Assembly (NCBI GenBank): GCA_026417615.1
Contig: JAOACY010000038.1
Span: 1 to 35,881 of the forward strand
Reading direction: 5' to 3'
Length of the DNA stretch: 35,881 nucleotides
Source of the DNA: Clostridia bacterium
Lineage (GTDB): Bacteria > Bacillota > Clostridia > Acetivibrionales > JAFADI01
Positions 24,903-32,917 of this stretch are shown here, one piece after another (positions within the stretch are counted from its first letter, which is position 1; each line of letters starts with the position of its first letter). Position numbers and translations under genes: made by a program. Below the pieces are notes generated by a model. That model made no database searches, was not told where the DNA came from, and saw nothing but the letters and a program-made list of their open reading frames with translations.

Positions 24903-26297
24903 ATGGTTGATTTTATTAAGGATGAATTGATTTATTCTCTGCTGGCAGCTGGTAAGGGAAAAAGCCAGACGGAGCTGGAGGCAATAATTGAAAAAGGAAG
25001 GCAGGCAAAAGGGCTTGATTTGGAAGAGGTTGCGGCGCTGCTTCAGAACGATTCGGAGAGAATTGAGGAAAAGCTGTTTGAGGCGGCAAGGCATGTGAAG
25101 GATGCTATCTACGGGACAAGAATAGTAATGTTTGCACCTCTTTATGTATCCAACTATTGCAGCAACAGCTGCCGTTACTGCGGCTATAAATGCTCCAATA
25201 AAATAACAAGAAAAAGACTTTCAGATGATGAAATCCGGAAGGAAATTGAGATAATAGAAGACCTTGGACATAAGAGAATTGCTCTTGAGGCAGGGGAGGA
25301 CGAAAAGAACTGCCCTATAGACTACATACTCCACGCAATGGAGGTTATCTACAAAACAAAGAGCAAGAAAGGCAGCATCAGACGGATAAATGTAAATATT
25401 GCTGCTACATCTGTGGAAAATTACAAAAAGCTTAAGGATGCAGGGATCGGAACCTATATACTATTCCAGGAGACGTACCACAGGGACACCTACAGGGAAA
25501 TGCATCCCACAGGGCCAAAGAGCGATTATGACTACCATACAACTGCAATGGACAGGGCAATGGAGGGCGGCATCGATGATGTGGGTGTTGGGGTCCTCTT
25601 TGGGCTTTATGATTACAAGTACGAAATTATGGGGCTTTTGCTGCACGCCATGCATCTGGAGGAGAAATTCGGAGTAGGGCCCCATACCGTTTCAGTTCCT
25701 CGCATGCGTCCCGCAGAGGATGTCTCGCTGGACAATTATCCATATCTGGTGTCTGATGAGGAATTTAAAAGGATTGTGGCAATTCTGAGGCTTGCTGTTC
25801 CGTATACCGGAATCATATTATCCACCAGGGAGGAACCCGGCTTCAGGGAAGAGGTAATACGGCTGGGCGTATCTCAAATAAGCGCAGGCTCTTGTACGGG
25901 AGTTGGAGGCTACAGCGAAAGCAGCGGCGGGTCCAAGGTCAGCTGTGGAACAGCCCAGTTTGAACCTGCAGACCACAGAACACCTCTGGAAATCATAAAA
26001 AGCCTTTGCAGACAGGGGTATATACCAAGCTATTGCACCGCATGCTACAGGGCCGGCAGGACAGGCGACAGGTTCATGCAGTTTGCTAAAAGCGGTAAAA
26101 TACACAATCTGTGTTATCCAAATGCCTTGATGACCTTCATGGAGTACCTTGAGGACTATGCAGACGAGGAATTGAAGGAAATTGGAAATAAAATGATAGA
26201 GGAGAACCTGAATAACATACCCAGCGAGAAGATGCGCCAAAATACCCGCGAAAGGCTTGAGAGAATAAAAAAAGGCGAGAGGGATCTTTTCTTCTGA
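24903..26297 (+). CDS. hydG: [FeFe]-hydrogenase maturase HydG (radical SAM tyrosine lyase)
   Basis: A 464-residue radical SAM enzyme that cleaves tyrosine to p-cresol and dehydroglycine, and turns the latter into the CO and CN ligands of a Fe(CO)2(CN) synthon. The radical SAM motif is C86-x3-C90-x2-C93. The C-terminal auxiliary cluster site is C378-x2-C381-x22-C404 with the diagnostic YRAGRTGDRFM after it. Both sites match known HydG spacing. The frame begins at a TTG at 24885, but GGAGGG lies 7 nt before the ATG at 24903. The gap to hydF is 22 nt and to hydE 17 nt. ThiH is the nearest relative; the C-terminal CxxC site excludes it. Confidence 0.97.
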   Translation: MVDFIKDELIYSLLAAGKGKSQTELEAIIEKGRQAKGLDLEEVAALLQNDSERIEEKLFEAARHVKDAIYGTRIVMFAPLYVSNYCSNSCRYCGYKCSNKITRKRLSDDEIRKEIEIIEDLGHKRIALEAGEDEKNCPIDYILHAMEVIYKTKSKKGSIRRINVNIAATSVENYKKLKDAGIGTYILFQETYHRDTYREMHPTGPKSDYDYHTTAMDRAMEGGIDDVGVGVLFGLYDYKYEIMGLLLHAMHLEEKFGVGPHTVSVPRMRPAEDVSLDNYPYLVSDEEFKRIVAILRLAVPYTGIILSTREEPGFREEVIRLGVSQISAGSCTGVGGYSESSGGSKVSCGTAQFEPADHRTPLEIIKSLCRQGYIPSYCTACYRAGRTGDRFMQFAKSGKIHNLCYPNALMTFMEYLEDYADEELKEIGNKMIEENLNNIPSEKMRQNTRERLERIKKGERDLFF

Positions 26298-26314
26298 AGG
26301 AGGTTGGCAAAGGA

Positions 26315-27373
26315 ATGTATTCAATTGACACATTGCTGGAAAAATTATATATTGAAAATAACCTGCAAAAGGATGAGCTGGCATGGCTTATAGGCAATAT
26401 AAGCGATGAGGAGAAGGAAAGCCTCTTTGATTATGCTTTGAAAACCCGAAGAAGGTATTATGGAAATAAGGTTTATATGAGAGGCCTTATAGAGTTTTCC
26501 AATATTTGCAGGCAGAATTGCCTCTATTGCGGACTGAGGGCTTCAAACAGCAAGGTGGAAAGATACCGGCTTACAAGGGAGGAAATACTTGATTGCTGCA
26601 GGGAAGGCTATGGATTGGGATACAGGACCTTTGTGCTGCAAAGCGGTGAAGATCCCTGGTATACTGCGGAAAGGCTGGGGGACATCATAAGAGGGATTAA
26701 GAGTTTATTTCCGGACACAGCCGTAACCTTGTCAATCGGCGAGCGCAGCTATGAGGAATACAAGGAATTGCTGGGAGCAGGTGCGGACAGATATCTTCTA
26801 AGGCATGAAGCAGCGTCAAGGGAGCTTTATGAGAAGCTGCACCCGGACATGGATTTCGATAACCGCATTAACTGCCTCAAGAATCTTAAAAGCTTGGGAT
26901 ATCAAGTGGGAGCAGGCTTCATGGTAGGGCTGCCCGGACAGACACCACAGCATCTGGCAGAGGATTTATGCTTTCTAAAAAAGCTGGAGCCCCACATGAT
27001 TGGCATAGGCCCCTTCATACCCCACAGTGAAACTCCTCTTGCAGGGGAAAAAGGCGGTACGGTGGAGGATACACTGGTTATGCTGGCAATAGCAAGGCTG
27101 CTGGTGCCTGACAGCCTTATGCCTGCGACTACTGCCATGGGCTCTTTGCATAAAAAAGGCAGGGAGCTGGCCCTCAAGGCTGGAGCCAATGTAGTAATGC
27201 CAAATTTGTCGCCTGTTTCTGTCAGGGCGAAGTATGAAATCTATGAAGGCAAAATATGTACAGGTGATGAAGCGGCCCACTGCAGGCACTGCATTGAAGG
27301 AAGGATAAGGTCGGCAGGCTTTGAGGCGGACATGGGCAGGGGGGACAGCGTAAGGCTGAACACCTCTTTATAA
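26315..27373 (+). CDS. hydE: [FeFe]-hydrogenase maturase HydE (radical SAM)
   Basis: A 352-residue radical SAM enzyme that acts on the HydG product (Fe-cysteine-CO/CN complex) to form the diiron precursor loaded on HydF. The SAM cluster motif is C65-x3-C69-x2-C72 followed by GLRASN. A second Fe-S site C315-x7-C323-x2-C326 is present; it is conserved in some HydE proteins, including that of Thermotoga, and is lost in others. GAAGGAGGT lies upstream of the ATG at 26315. This is the last gene of the operon; family B fragment B3 begins 6 nt after its stop. BioB and PylB are relatives, excluded by context and motif spacing. Confidence 0.95.
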   Translation: MYSIDTLLEKLYIENNLQKDELAWLIGNISDEEKESLFDYALKTRRRYYGNKVYMRGLIEFSNICRQNCLYCGLRASNSKVERYRLTREEILDCCREGYGLGYRTFVLQSGEDPWYTAERLGDIIRGIKSLFPDTAVTLSIGERSYEEYKELLGAGADRYLLRHEAASRELYEKLHPDMDFDNRINCLKNLKSLGYQVGAGFMVGLPGQTPQHLAEDLCFLKKLEPHMIGIGPFIPHSETPLAGEKGGTVEDTLVMLAIARLLVPDSLMPATTAMGSLHKKGRELALKAGANVVMPNLSPVSVRAKYEIYEGKICTGDEAAHCRHCIEGRIRSAGFEADMGRGDSVRLNTSL

Positions 27374-27378
27374 TATCA

Positions 27379-27452
27379 GGTATTCCTTAAAGGTCGGCGA
27401 AATGCCTGCCCGATAACTATTTCCATTCAATTATTGCATACATATATTTATA
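27379..27452 (+). repeat. Family B repeat fragment B3 (right end only)
   Basis: GGTATTCCTTAAAGGTCGGC through CCCGATAACTATTTCCAT matches the last third of B1 and B2 (TATTCCTTACGGGTCGGTG... CCCGATAACTTTTTCCAT) with decay towards its end. It separates hydE from the ThiF-like gene. Confidence 0.75.
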
Positions 27453-27467
27453 TCCCGGAGGTAATTA

Positions 27468-28286
27468 ATGAATTCAGAGGGATTGGATTCCGACAAAATA
27501 CTTAGATACTCAAGACAGTTAATTTTAAAAGAGATTGGACCCGAAGGACAGGAGAAGCTTTTGAATGCAAAAGTGCTGGTTGCAGGGGCGGGAGGACTTG
27601 GCTCTCCTGTGCTTTTCTACCTTGCCGCAGCAGGAGTGGGAACAATAGGAATTGCTGATTTTGACACGGTCACTTTATCCAATCTGAACAGGCAGATCCT
27701 GCATTTTACAGGTGATCTCGGCAGAAGGAAGGTTGATTCGGCAGCGGAAAAGATAAAGCTTCTGAATCCCGAAGTGAAGGTGGTAAAGCATCCTGTCAGG
27801 TTAAGCACAGATAATGTTGAGGATGTTGTGCAGGATTATGATGTAGTCATAGATGCACTGGATAATTTCCCTGCCAGATATCTTCTCAGCGATTGCTGCT
27901 TTTTCATGAAAAAGCCTTTGGTGGAAGGCGCTGCGGTTGGCTTTGACGGCATACTTATGACAATATTGCCCGGGAATTCTCCCTGCTACAGGTGCCTTTA
28001 CCCTGAACCTCCCAAGGATGGTGTGGTTCCAGCCTGCGGCGATACTGGGATATTGGGGGCGGTAACAGGAACCATAGGGTCGCTCCAAGCACTGGAGGCT
28101 ATCAAGGTTATACTTGGAATAGGGAAAACACTGACGGGAAGAATTCTAACCTTTGATGCTCTAGAGCTTAATATCAGGGAAGTACAGTGGAAGCGGAGAG
28201 AGAACTGCCCATTGTGCGGGAAAAATCCTACAATCAGGGAGCTTGAGCAGTACGAGCTTAAGTGCAAGCTGAAAACTGTAGAATAA
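27468..28286 (+). CDS. ThiF/MoeB/HesA-family E1-like adenylyltransferase
   Basis: A 272-residue ATP-dependent activator that adenylates the C-terminal glycine of a ubiquitin-like sulfur carrier (ThiS, MoaD or similar). The N-terminal RYSRQLIL is the family opening. The nucleotide loop is GAGGLGS (40-46), DFDTVTLSNLNRQ (64-76) carries the ATP-contacting Asp and Arg, and Asp 129 follows. Two C-x2-C pairs (C173/C176, C247/C250) bind structural zinc. Cys 190 (VPACGDTG) sits where ThiF has its acyl-disulfide Cys. CGGAGG precedes the ATG. No ThiS- or MoaD-like gene is visible, so the pathway is open. HesA/MoeB-like genes often lie near metal-cofactor genes. Confidence 0.9.
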   Translation: MNSEGLDSDKILRYSRQLILKEIGPEGQEKLLNAKVLVAGAGGLGSPVLFYLAAAGVGTIGIADFDTVTLSNLNRQILHFTGDLGRRKVDSAAEKIKLLNPEVKVVKHPVRLSTDNVEDVVQDYDVVIDALDNFPARYLLSDCCFFMKKPLVEGAAVGFDGILMTILPGNSPCYRCLYPEPPKDGVVPACGDTGILGAVTGTIGSLQALEAIKVILGIGKTLTGRILTFDALELNIREVQWKRRENCPLCGKNPTIRELEQYELKCKLKTVE

Positions 28287-28292
28287 ATTATA

Positions 28293-28500
28293 CTATATAG
28301 GTTACTATAAATAGCTTACATTGAGGAGAAAAGTGATTGTTCAAAGGCATTTCAATAGCATCGAAAAGATGAATTCGAGGGAAATGTCTTTAGAGTTCGA
28401 GCATGAATTCACTTTCCTCGGATGTATTCCTTACGGGTCGGTGAAATGGCCTTTGCCCGATAACTTTTTCCATATAAGCTATTTATCGTATTTAATATAG
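28293..28500 (+). repeat. Family B palindromic repeat, full copy B2
   Basis: 208 bp from CTATATAGGTTACTATAAATAG to TTTATCGTATTTAATATAG, inverted at the ends. The same nested hairpin as B1 is kept, including AAAGGCATTTC with GAAATGTCTTT. It begins 7 nt past the ThiF-like stop and fills most of the 363-bp stretch before the MtaB-like gene. Confidence 0.9.
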
Positions 28501-28511
28501 AATCCATATTA

Positions 28512-28555
28512 ATTTTTATACTTACAATTCCTATAGGAATTGTAAGTATAAAAAT
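28512..28555. repeat. Perfect 44-bp palindrome
   Basis: Two 22-bp arms meet with no spacer at 28533/28534 (centre CCTATAGG). Every base pairs. It lies 11 bp after repeat B2 and 95 bp before the MtaB-like start codon. No T run follows it, so it is not a standard terminator. It could be an operator, a cruciform site or an RNA hairpin. Confidence 0.95.
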
Positions 28556-28649
28556 ACAATTTAAACAAAGATTCTGCAAGAACCATGTCCTGCCTTTGTA
28601 GTAATATTAAAGCAGATAAAACAAGATAAATTAAGGGGGCGTGGTTAAA

Positions 28650-30032
28650 ATGTTAAAGAAATTTGAAGGTCTTGCATATGCAAGCACAAATGATTTTATT
28701 TACGGTGTTTCAAAGAAACCTGTAACATGCAAAAACGGATTAGTTATAGGCGGAGGCAAAATAATTCCCGAATTGAACTTCACCCTGCCTCCAATGAATG
28801 TGTCCGACAACACAATGCCCGAGGTTATTGCCCAGTACAAGGGGATCATGGAGGATGCATTAAAGAGGGCTGTTGAGCTCTGCCAGGATAAGCTGGTGGT
28901 TGAAGTGGAGCTTCTCCCTCCGGCAACCTACAATCCGGCATGGGGGATAGAAATCTGTAAGGTAGTGCGCAACAAAATGTGGGAGTATGAATCAAAGCAC
29001 GGCCTAAAGAGTGCATTGCGCATCACTCCTGTGGATATCAGGGAAGACAGGAGATCACCTCATATGTGGAGAGGCGAAATGTGGGATAAGATAATGGAAA
29101 CCTTCGAAGGCTGTGCAAAAGAAGGAGCAGATTTTCTTGCAATAGAGTCAATAGGCGGCAAGGATATACATGATGACGCAGTAATGTTCTGCGAAATTGA
29201 CAAATCCCTTTTTGCGCTGGCGGTGCTTGGAGTTAAGGACATGCACAGGTTATGGAGCCACATTAGCTCAATAGCAGCCTCCACAGATTCAATTCCCGCG
29301 GGCGATGCAGCGTGCGGATTTGGCAATACGGCAATGGTTCTGGCAGAGCGCGGATTTGTTCCAAAGCTTTTCTCGGCAGTAGTTAGGGTAATATCAGCCG
29401 TAAGAACACTTGCGGCATTTGAGGCAGGCGCTGTAGGGCCAAACAAGGATTGCAGCTATGAGGGAGTGTTTATTAAGGCTATCACCGGATCGCCAATTTC
29501 CATGGAAGGCAAATCAAGCGCTTGCGCTCATTTAAGTCCTTTGGGCAATATTGCAGGCTGCGTTGCAGACCTCTGGTCCAATGAATCAGTGCAGAACATC
29601 AAGCTTTTGGGAGGAATGGCTCCTACAGTTTCACTCGAGCAGCTGGTATATGACTGCAGGCTGATGAATAAGGCTTCCGAAAAAGGGCAGGAAGGAGCTC
29701 TATGGATGAGGGATCTGATGGCCGAATCCGACAGCAAATTCGATCCGCAGGCATACATTTTAAGACCTGACGTGGTTATGGATATTGCCGGTGAGATAGT
29801 GAAGGAAGGGGATTATATAGATAAGGCTCAGAGGGCTGCACTATATACTATCGGAAGATTCAGAAGCGCAATAGAAAAGGGAGAGCTTTCTGTAGACGAG
29901 CGGGAGGAAATGTGGCTTGATACAATGCAGGGCCAGCTTGAGGCGATACCTGCAGATCATGACAGGTTTATCGCAGAGATGGTTCAAGCCAATGAGAGTG
30001 AAAAATTTGTAGCTGCCAAATATGATCTGTAA
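28650..30032 (+). CDS. mtaB: MtaB-type methanol:corrinoid methyltransferase
   Basis: A 460-residue zinc enzyme of the family that moves the methyl group of methanol to the cobalt of a corrinoid protein (MtaC). Compared from memory with Methanosarcina barkeri MtaB, the length and whole layout agree. All three zinc ligands appear in the right places: Glu 166 (AIESIGGKD), Cys 222 (AACGFGNTAM) and Cys 268 (GPNKDCSYE). ITGSPISMEGKSSACAH is another shared block. An in-frame GTG at 28641 overlaps the AAGGGGG site, which serves the ATG at 28650 at 10 nt. The usual partner mtaC and the methylase mtaA are absent from the window. It may use another methoxy or methanol-like donor. Confidence 0.88.
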   Translation: MLKKFEGLAYASTNDFIYGVSKKPVTCKNGLVIGGGKIIPELNFTLPPMNVSDNTMPEVIAQYKGIMEDALKRAVELCQDKLVVEVELLPPATYNPAWGIEICKVVRNKMWEYESKHGLKSALRITPVDIREDRRSPHMWRGEMWDKIMETFEGCAKEGADFLAIESIGGKDIHDDAVMFCEIDKSLFALAVLGVKDMHRLWSHISSIAASTDSIPAGDAACGFGNTAMVLAERGFVPKLFSAVVRVISAVRTLAAFEAGAVGPNKDCSYEGVFIKAITGSPISMEGKSSACAHLSPLGNIAGCVADLWSNESVQNIKLLGGMAPTVSLEQLVYDCRLMNKASEKGQEGALWMRDLMAESDSKFDPQAYILRPDVVMDIAGEIVKEGDYIDKAQRAALYTIGRFRSAIEKGELSVDEREEMWLDTMQGQLEAIPADHDRFIAEMVQANESEKFVAAKYDL

Positions 30033-30046
30033 AGCAGGTGATTAAT

Positions 30047-30994
30047 ATGGCTAAAATCAAGGCGGATGTCATATCAGGTTTTTTAGGAGCAGGGAAGACC
30101 ACCCTGCTCTCCAAATATGCGGCTTATAGAATAAAGCAGGGTGAAAGAATAGCAATCATTGAAAATGAATTCGGTGAGACAGGCATTGACGGGGCTTTCC
30201 TGAAAAATGAGGGCCTGTCGGTTTATGAAATAGTAAACGGCTGTATATGCTGCTCACTGAAAGGGGATATCATCTCAACCTTAAAGGCACTTGCGGCAGA
30301 AAAAGACCTGGCAAGGGTGATAATTGAACCTACAGGAATATTTATGCTCAATGAGATATACGAAATCATAGGTGTTCCGGAGCTGGCGGGGCATTATGAA
30401 ATCAATGCAGTTGTGACAGTAGTTGATGGCCGAAATTATCTGAAACAGCAAAAGCGATACGGCTGGTTTTTTGAAAACCAGATAAAATGGGCTCACCGCC
30501 TGATTCTCAGCAAGACAGGACTTATTGACAAGGACGCCATACTTAGGACAATTGCTTCCTTGCAGGAGATTTGCACAACCCTTGAGATTGAAGCAAAGCT
30601 ATGGGACAAATTCACGGATGCGGACTGGGAGAGGCTTTTTGGAGCCGGATGCCCTTCTTTAGCCGCAGAGGACGGAGAGTGCAGCTGTGGCTGCCGTTAC
30701 AGCCATGGCGGGCATTTAGTCCATGAAGGCTTTAGTGGCGTGTCAATACCATGCAGCAGGTCTTTTGACAGGCTTTCCCTTGAGGCTACTGTTAAAATGC
30801 TTTCGTCAGGCATTTTTGGGGATATACCAAGAGCAAAAGGGATTGTGGCGGATGAATCCAAGGGCAGCATTGAATTTAATTATGTAAATGGAGATATTGA
30901 AATACGTCCAAGGGATAAGGCAGCTGAAAAGGAGTATATCAGCTTCATAGGTTCAGGAATAAACAAAAGCGCTTTGTTAAAGCTTTTTGTGTGA
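30047..30994 (+). CDS. CobW/COG0523-family metallochaperone GTPase
   Basis: A 315-residue G3E GTPase. Walker A is GFLGAGKT (11-18), ENEFGETGIDG (39-49) is the switch, CICC (66-69) is the family's metal site, and EPTG (94-97) follows. A Cys/His cluster (C202, C212, C214, C216, H220, H223, H226) lies in the linker and should bind zinc or cobalt. The C-terminal CobW_C domain (about 235-310) is shorter than usual. Known relatives deliver zinc to target enzymes or act in cobalamin synthesis. It starts 14 nt after the MtaB-like gene, a zinc enzyme, so delivery of zinc to MtaB is the obvious idea, not proven. GCAGGTG lies 6 nt before the ATG at 30047. Confidence 0.9.
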   Translation: MAKIKADVISGFLGAGKTTLLSKYAAYRIKQGERIAIIENEFGETGIDGAFLKNEGLSVYEIVNGCICCSLKGDIISTLKALAAEKDLARVIIEPTGIFMLNEIYEIIGVPELAGHYEINAVVTVVDGRNYLKQQKRYGWFFENQIKWAHRLILSKTGLIDKDAILRTIASLQEICTTLEIEAKLWDKFTDADWERLFGAGCPSLAAEDGECSCGCRYSHGGHLVHEGFSGVSIPCSRSFDRLSLEATVKMLSSGIFGDIPRAKGIVADESKGSIEFNYVNGDIEIRPRDKAAEKEYISFIGSGINKSALLKLFV

Positions 30995-31026
30995 ACGTCT
31001 GGGACAACCGTCCCAGATGTTAATTT
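30994..31026 (+). terminator. Terminator of the mtaB-cobW pair
   Basis: AACGTCTGGGAC (30994-31005) pairs with GTCCCAGATGTT (31010-31021) over 12 bp with one G-T pair and a 4-nt loop, followed by AATTTT. It overlaps the last base of the CobW-like stop codon and ends the transcript before the convergent methyltransferase gene. Confidence 0.75.
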
Positions 31027-31038
31027 TACTGATATTAA

Positions 31039-31863
31039 TCATTTTCTGAATATAAATAAATACTCATGTGCGATTAACAAAAAATTGTATTTTATGCTTT
31101 GGTTTCTCCAGTATCCTGTTGAACTGCAATTATGTTGTTCCTTTATTACAATTTCCTTTAACTTAAAGCCTGTCATTAAGAATGTCTCCATTACATTGAA
31201 ACCGATAGGAATAATGTGACCCTTCCTTCGAGTATCTCCAATTAGAATAGCACAGAACTGATCTTTTTTCAGAACCCTGTAGCATTCTCTGGCAACCTTC
31301 CCCATTTCCTTTATAAAATTATCGACGTCACAGTGTGAAAGGTCTCCCTGTATATCTTCACTATACTTGATAATATTACTGTAAGGTGGATGGGTACATA
31401 TAAGATCTATGCTTTCATCGTTTATAAATTCAAGATGCCTGGCATCTCCAACATGTACTTCTGCTTCTTCACAATCTTCTCTTTCAAAGTTTAAGTTATG
31501 CAGAGTGAGGCTTACCGCTTCCGGATTTATATCAACGCCAATACCTTTTCTTTTTAAAAGCTTTGTTTCAACAAGCGTTGTACCGCTTCCTGAAAATTGG
31601 TCGAGTACAGTATCGCCTTCTTTGGAATAACGCAGAATGACATTCCTTGGTATATAAGGAGACCAATTTCCTCTGTATTTTCCGCTGTGGGTTGCCCAGT
31701 TTCCCCTTTCAGGAAAGCCCCATACAAATGAACGCTCCGATTTGTCTACAGATACATCATACCCCAGAAATGTCTTAATCTTTTGTGGCGTTGCCTGTGT
31801 CAGATACCGGTAACTATTCATGGAACAAATTTTTTTAATAAACAGCTCGGTTATCATTTCCAT
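31039..31863 (-). CDS. Site-specific DNA methyltransferase (N4-C or N6-A)
   Basis: A 274-residue SAM-dependent amino-methyltransferase. The SAM site VLDQFSGSGTT (motif I, 90-96 for FSGSGTT) is followed by GVDINPE. The catalytic motif IV is HPPY (158-161) in ICTHPPYS, with His in place of the usual Asp, Ser or Asn. The order I then IV differs from the common N6_N4_Mtase (beta) order. An N-terminal WSPYIPRNVILRYSKEGD block corresponds to the segment found before motif I in such enzymes. It starts 33 nt after the Dam-type gene and shares its transcript. No endonuclease gene follows. The target base and site cannot be predicted. Confidence 0.85.
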   Translation of the reverse strand: MEMITELFIKKICSMNSYRYLTQATPQKIKTFLGYDVSVDKSERSFVWGFPERGNWATHSGKYRGNWSPYIPRNVILRYSKEGDTVLDQFSGSGTTLVETKLLKRKGIGVDINPEAVSLTLHNLNFEREDCEEAEVHVGDARHLEFINDESIDLICTHPPYSNIIKYSEDIQGDLSHCDVDNFIKEMGKVARECYRVLKKDQFCAILIGDTRRKGHIIPIGFNVMETFLMTGFKLKEIVIKEQHNCSSTGYWRNQSIKYNFLLIAHEYLFIFRK

Positions 31864-31896
31864 AGCCGTACCGCTCCGGTTCTTCCTTTTATCCTC

Positions 31897-32829
31897 CTAT
31901 TTTTTTACACTATAGTTTGTAACAAGAATCTCACTTACTGGTCCCCTTCGTCCGCCGTTTGAATTAATTGAACGCTTAGCCTTTATCCTGTGTATATAGA
32001 AATTCCCATACAATTCATCAAAAAAATTATCGTCAGGGTTTTCATTCTTGGGATCAGAATTACTTAGCATAATCAAAGCGCCTGCATCATTCATTTCTGC
32101 AAATAAATGCGCAAGCTGCGCCTGATTCTCATCTGTAAAGTCAAACTTGCTATAGGATGTAAAGTTAGATGTAATATTAAGTGGCCGGTACGGAGGGTCA
32201 AAATAAACGAAGCTATGCCTGTCGGCATATTTAATACTCTCCCTGAAGTCACCGGCAAATATATTCACCCTCTGAAGCAAAGCACTTGCTGCATACAAAT
32301 TTTTCTCATCGCAGATAGTCGGATTTTTATAATCTCCACATGGTACATTGAAAAGCCCCGAAAGATTAACACGGTAAAGTCCGTTAAAACAGGTGCGATT
32401 TAGAAAAATAAACTGTGCTGCCCTTTCGATGTCTGGCAGAATGCTTTTGGGCCCACGTGAATTATATGCTTCTCTTACTTCATAATACATAGCTTTGCGG
32501 ACATCTTTACTCAATCTCAAATATTTAAGCTCCATGCCAGAAAGATACTCCACTACAGCATTTACATTATTTTTGATTGCAAGGTAGGAGTTGATTAAGT
32601 CTTCATTGATATCAATAATAAATGCCTCTTCAATTCTATAATTCTGCAATATTTCAAACAATACTGCCCCCCCACCCACAAAAGGCTCTATGTATCGTTT
32701 GACACTGCCTTCAATGAGCAACAAAGGGTAATAATCTTCAAAAGTGTCCAGAAGTTGTCCTTTTCCTCCAGCCCACTTAACAAAAGGTTTTGCACATTCA
32801 GTCAATTTATTGTTAATTGCTGGTTCCAA
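31897..32829 (-). CDS. dam: Dam/DpnM-family (D12 class) adenine-N6 DNA methyltransferase
   Basis: A 310-residue alpha-class N6-adenine methyltransferase. The SAM-binding WAGGKG (19-24), EPFVGGGAVLFE (48-59) with DIN (73-75), and catalytic DPPY (211-214) are in the usual order, with the target-recognition region between about 85 and 195. GATC is the common site of this class, but other sites occur. The start is a TTG at 32829 with GGAGG 10 nt upstream. It leads a two-methyltransferase unit. In type II systems such pairs serve asymmetric sites or both strands, with an endonuclease next to them. None is visible here. Confidence 0.9.
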   Translation of the reverse strand: MEPAINNKLTECAKPFVKWAGGKGQLLDTFEDYYPLLLIEGSVKRYIEPFVGGGAVLFEILQNYRIEEAFIIDINEDLINSYLAIKNNVNAVVEYLSGMELKYLRLSKDVRKAMYYEVREAYNSRGPKSILPDIERAAQFIFLNRTCFNGLYRVNLSGLFNVPCGDYKNPTICDEKNLYAASALLQRVNIFAGDFRESIKYADRHSFVYFDPPYRPLNITSNFTSYSKFDFTDENQAQLAHLFAEMNDAGALIMLSNSDPKNENPDDNFFDELYGNFYIHRIKAKRSINSNGGRRGPVSEILVTNYSVKK

Positions 32830-32917
32830 CTAGTTATATCCTCCAGTACTTGCTTTTTCATAATTAAAATGCATCTTTTTGTTTTTCAGCATATGCCGGT
32901 TTAGTTGAATTCTGTTC

